Shown here in pieces: positions 62,801 to 64,000 of a stretch of DNA of 64,000 nucleotides (positions are counted from its first letter, which is position 1; every line of letters begins with the position of its first letter). The notes under the pieces are model-generated. The model saw only the letters and a list, made by a program, of their open reading frames with translations. It made no database searches and had not been told where the DNA came from. The stretch comes from Euonymus europaeus. Lineage: Eukaryota; Streptophyta; Magnoliopsida; Celastrales; Celastraceae. Made by a program: the position numbers and the translations under genes. The stretch is from contig OY756957.1 of assembly GCA_963580455.1 (NCBI GenBank), forward strand, positions 27,124,501-27,188,500, written 5' to 3'.

Positions 62801-63885
62801 TAGGAACCATATCAATCACTTCCACCTGAGTAACAAGACCTTAAGTTATCAACAAAAATCATGTATATTATCTACGGAAAATATTATACTATAAACGAAA
62901 AATACTGCATTATCAACGAGAACAACTATGTTATCAACGAGAACTACTAAGTTATCAACAAAAAATACTAACGAATCAACGAAAACCATTAAGTTACCAA
63001 CGAAATTTTTTTTACCTCTAATCCTTCAAGCAACTCAATAACAGTCTTCGATTTTGGTGCTTTTGTAGATGTCCACTTTAACATCCTCGGAATCAATGTG
63101 ACATCAACACAGTTTGCTAGATTTTCAGCAATGGAAGGAACAACCTCGTATGCCCATATCTGGAAGGCTAGAGGAAATCCTTGAAGATTGTACCACTCGA
63201 ATTCCGTTCTTGATTTCTTCAACTTGTCGGCGCGTCCAACAAGTGAATTACTAAGCTGTTCCACTGTTTTCTTGTAGCACAAAGTACCCCAAGGATACTT
63301 GTTGAAAGAGTCAAAATGCTCAACCAGCCTGAAAAAATCAACATCAACAAGCAGCTTCGAATCTCTACCCAGAAGCACAGTCTCAAGAAAGTAGACTAGT
63401 GCTAGTTTGACCACATCGTCTGGGTCATCGCATTTCATGAAAACTTTTTGTAACTCCGCACAAGATATAGAAAATCTTCCTCCAAAATATTTTTCTTGCA
63501 ACCCAACCTCAGGTTGCCCACCATACTCTTTCTCTACCATTTCTAGGAATTCAGACATCTCTGGAATGGCATGACAATTCAGGCCTGTTATCATGTTGAA
63601 TTCCCGTATGGAAAAAATAGTCTTATGTCCACCAATATTAAATATCATCCTCCCAGCCTGTTCATCCTCATCTGATTGCACCTGTCGTAAAAGTATTTGG
63701 TGAACAATCTGAGCAGCCCATTTGATGTTTTTCAAATGGATGAACTGGCCGAAGCATGATCCCTTAAACGTTGTAAGTTGATCATCGTTCAACTTACTTT
63801 TGATGTCGCTAAGGGTTTCAAAAACCCTTGCGAAAGACAAAACCTTAGCACCGAATCTCTTAGTTGGAGGAATTTTGAATTCCAT
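59892..63885 (-). CDS. DUF1985 / Ulp1-like (C48) protein of the MULE, 1144 aa
   Basis: Five exons: 63885-63016, 62825-60873, 60801-60706, 60492-60122 and 60036-59892. The N-terminal part (about 45-190) matches DUF1985 (FGQFIHLKNIKWAAQIVHQI, IREFNMITGLNC). The middle is basic, then acidic, with a predicted coiled coil and a Val-Asp repeat (VDNTGVKVDKAAVGEV and variants). The C-terminal Ulp1 peptidase keeps all catalytic residues: His1028 (DHWAAGC), Asp1045 (CYDS), Gln1094 and Cys1100 (QDNGSDCGIFC). It could remove SUMO from host proteins. DUF1985 relatives include, as I recall, the VANC anti-silencing factors of Arabidopsis VANDAL elements. Introns 1 and 3 are full of the GTTGATAA motif. The 651-codon exon 2 is fully open. 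I reject a host SUMO protease because of DUF1985 and its pairing with the transposase. Confidence 0.9.
60509..60690 (-). repeat. 32/22-bp tandem repeats in Ulp1 intron 3
   Basis: On the plus strand units begin TTTATCAACCAGAATAAACG (32 bp, about three copies) and then shorten to TTTATCAACGAGAATAAAG (22 bp, about four copies). Each unit carries TTATCAAC or the variant TTTTCAAC. They fill most of the 213-bp intron. Confidence 0.9.
61339..61644 (-). repeat. 132-bp in-frame coding tandem repeats (44 aa) in the Ulp1 protein
   Basis: Two almost identical 132-bp units (61381-61512 and 61513-61644), preceded by a partial one, encode 44 residues made of two similar 22-aa halves: IEVDNTGVKVDKAAVGEV and IEVDNTTVNVDKAAVGEV. 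Each VDN or VDK codon triplet is GTTGATAAN, the same octamer found in the introns. Four octamers fall in each unit. Confidence 0.95.
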
Positions 63886-64000
63886 TTATGAACTCTGCAT
63901 ACAAACTCATGTGGTTATGAGGCCAAAAATTAAGTTATCAACCTAAGTAAGAAAATCTATAAACCTAAAAATAAGACATTTTATCAACATAAAAATCTGT

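Larger units (their letters stand above)
56660..63988. other. Dense array of the octamer GTTGATAA in both orientations
   Basis: By eye I count about 38 exact GTTGATAA or TTATCAAC copies here. They lie in the left flank (near 56660 and 56753), the transposase intron (eight), the 3' spacer (three), Ulp1 introns 3 and 1 (four each), the Ulp1 coding repeats (about 15) and the right flank (two). Many more one-base variants (CGTTGACAA, CGTTGAAA, CATCAAC) surround them. Chance would give fewer than one; the other 56 kb hold about four. Left of 59.9 kb all are in the plus orientation and right of it all are in the minus, so they follow the direction of the two genes. Confidence 0.9.
55934..64000. mobile_element. 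Mutator-like element (MULE) with DUF1985-Ulp1 gene, right end outside the window
   Basis: It contains a complete MuDR-type transposase gene (+) and, convergent to it with 271 bp between the stops, a complete DUF1985/Ulp1-peptidase gene (-). This is the gene pair of Kaonashi/Ulp1-carrying MULEs known from several plants. The octamer GTTGATAA is spread throughout from 56660 to the window end. I put the left end near 55934, where TTTAGGGTTTTTTGGAAAAA starts, because it resembles MULE termini, but this is inference. The right end, terminal repeats and target duplication lie beyond 64000. Both genes are open and keep their catalytic residues, so the element may be young or active. Confidence 0.85.

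Noticed and set aside
59892..63885. Ulp1 gene as a host SUMO protease
   Set aside because: DUF1985 at the N-terminus, convergence with a MULE transposase and the shared octamer mark it as an element gene.

Overview
The window is nuclear DNA of a flowering plant, most likely a eudicot. It is AT-rich, its genes have many short GT-AG introns, and it carries a plant histone promoter element, a SIAMESE-type cell-cycle inhibitor, a SEX4-type starch phosphatase and typical plant transposons (Copia, MULE, SINE and LINE relics). The species cannot be told from the sequence.

Host genes, left to right: an intronless histone H2B (399-806, +); a seven-coding-exon RING-finger protein of 863 aa (5357-11741, +); an intronless SIAMESE-related CDK inhibitor of 119 aa (14364-14723, -); a 14-exon, 1050-aa membrane-anchored GT-B glycosyltransferase (27320-36713, -); a 14-exon, 386-aa SEX4-like glucan phosphatase (38822-45618, -); and two tandem copies of a 501-aa S28 serine carboxypeptidase gene (47488-49779 and 52082-54483, +). 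All exon chains were assembled by hand from splice sites and keep an open frame from start to stop. From memory, the RING / SIAMESE / glycosyltransferase order matches Arabidopsis AT5G04460-AT5G04480.

Mobile DNA: a 6,135-bp Copia element (16162-22296) has two 419-bp LTRs that differ at 4 sites and an ATATT target duplication. It is nested inside a small inverted-repeat element. Its gag is broken by a 125-bp tandem duplication and its pol by a frameshift. A 99-bp tRNA-like inverted-repeat insert lies between gag and pol. Introns of the host genes hold a SINE with target duplications, a second tRNA-like SINE relic and a LINE zinc-binding fragment. A LINE endonuclease fragment lies before the peptidase pair.

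The most interesting region is the right end (about 55.9 kb to beyond 64 kb). It is a large Mutator-like element with an intact 766-aa MuDR/SWIM transposase (+) and, convergent to it, an intact 1144-aa DUF1985-Ulp1 (C48) protein (-). The octamer GTTGATAA (or TTATCAAC) occurs about 38 times in these 7.4 kb, against about four times in the other 56 kb. It sits in flanks, in introns, in tandem repeats and also inside the coding sequence, where it encodes a repeated Val-Asp-Lys/Asn. This resembles the Arabidopsis VANDAL/VANC arrangement, in which a DUF1985 protein recognises a short motif amplified across its own element. I propose a self-recognition or anti-silencing system with a different motif.
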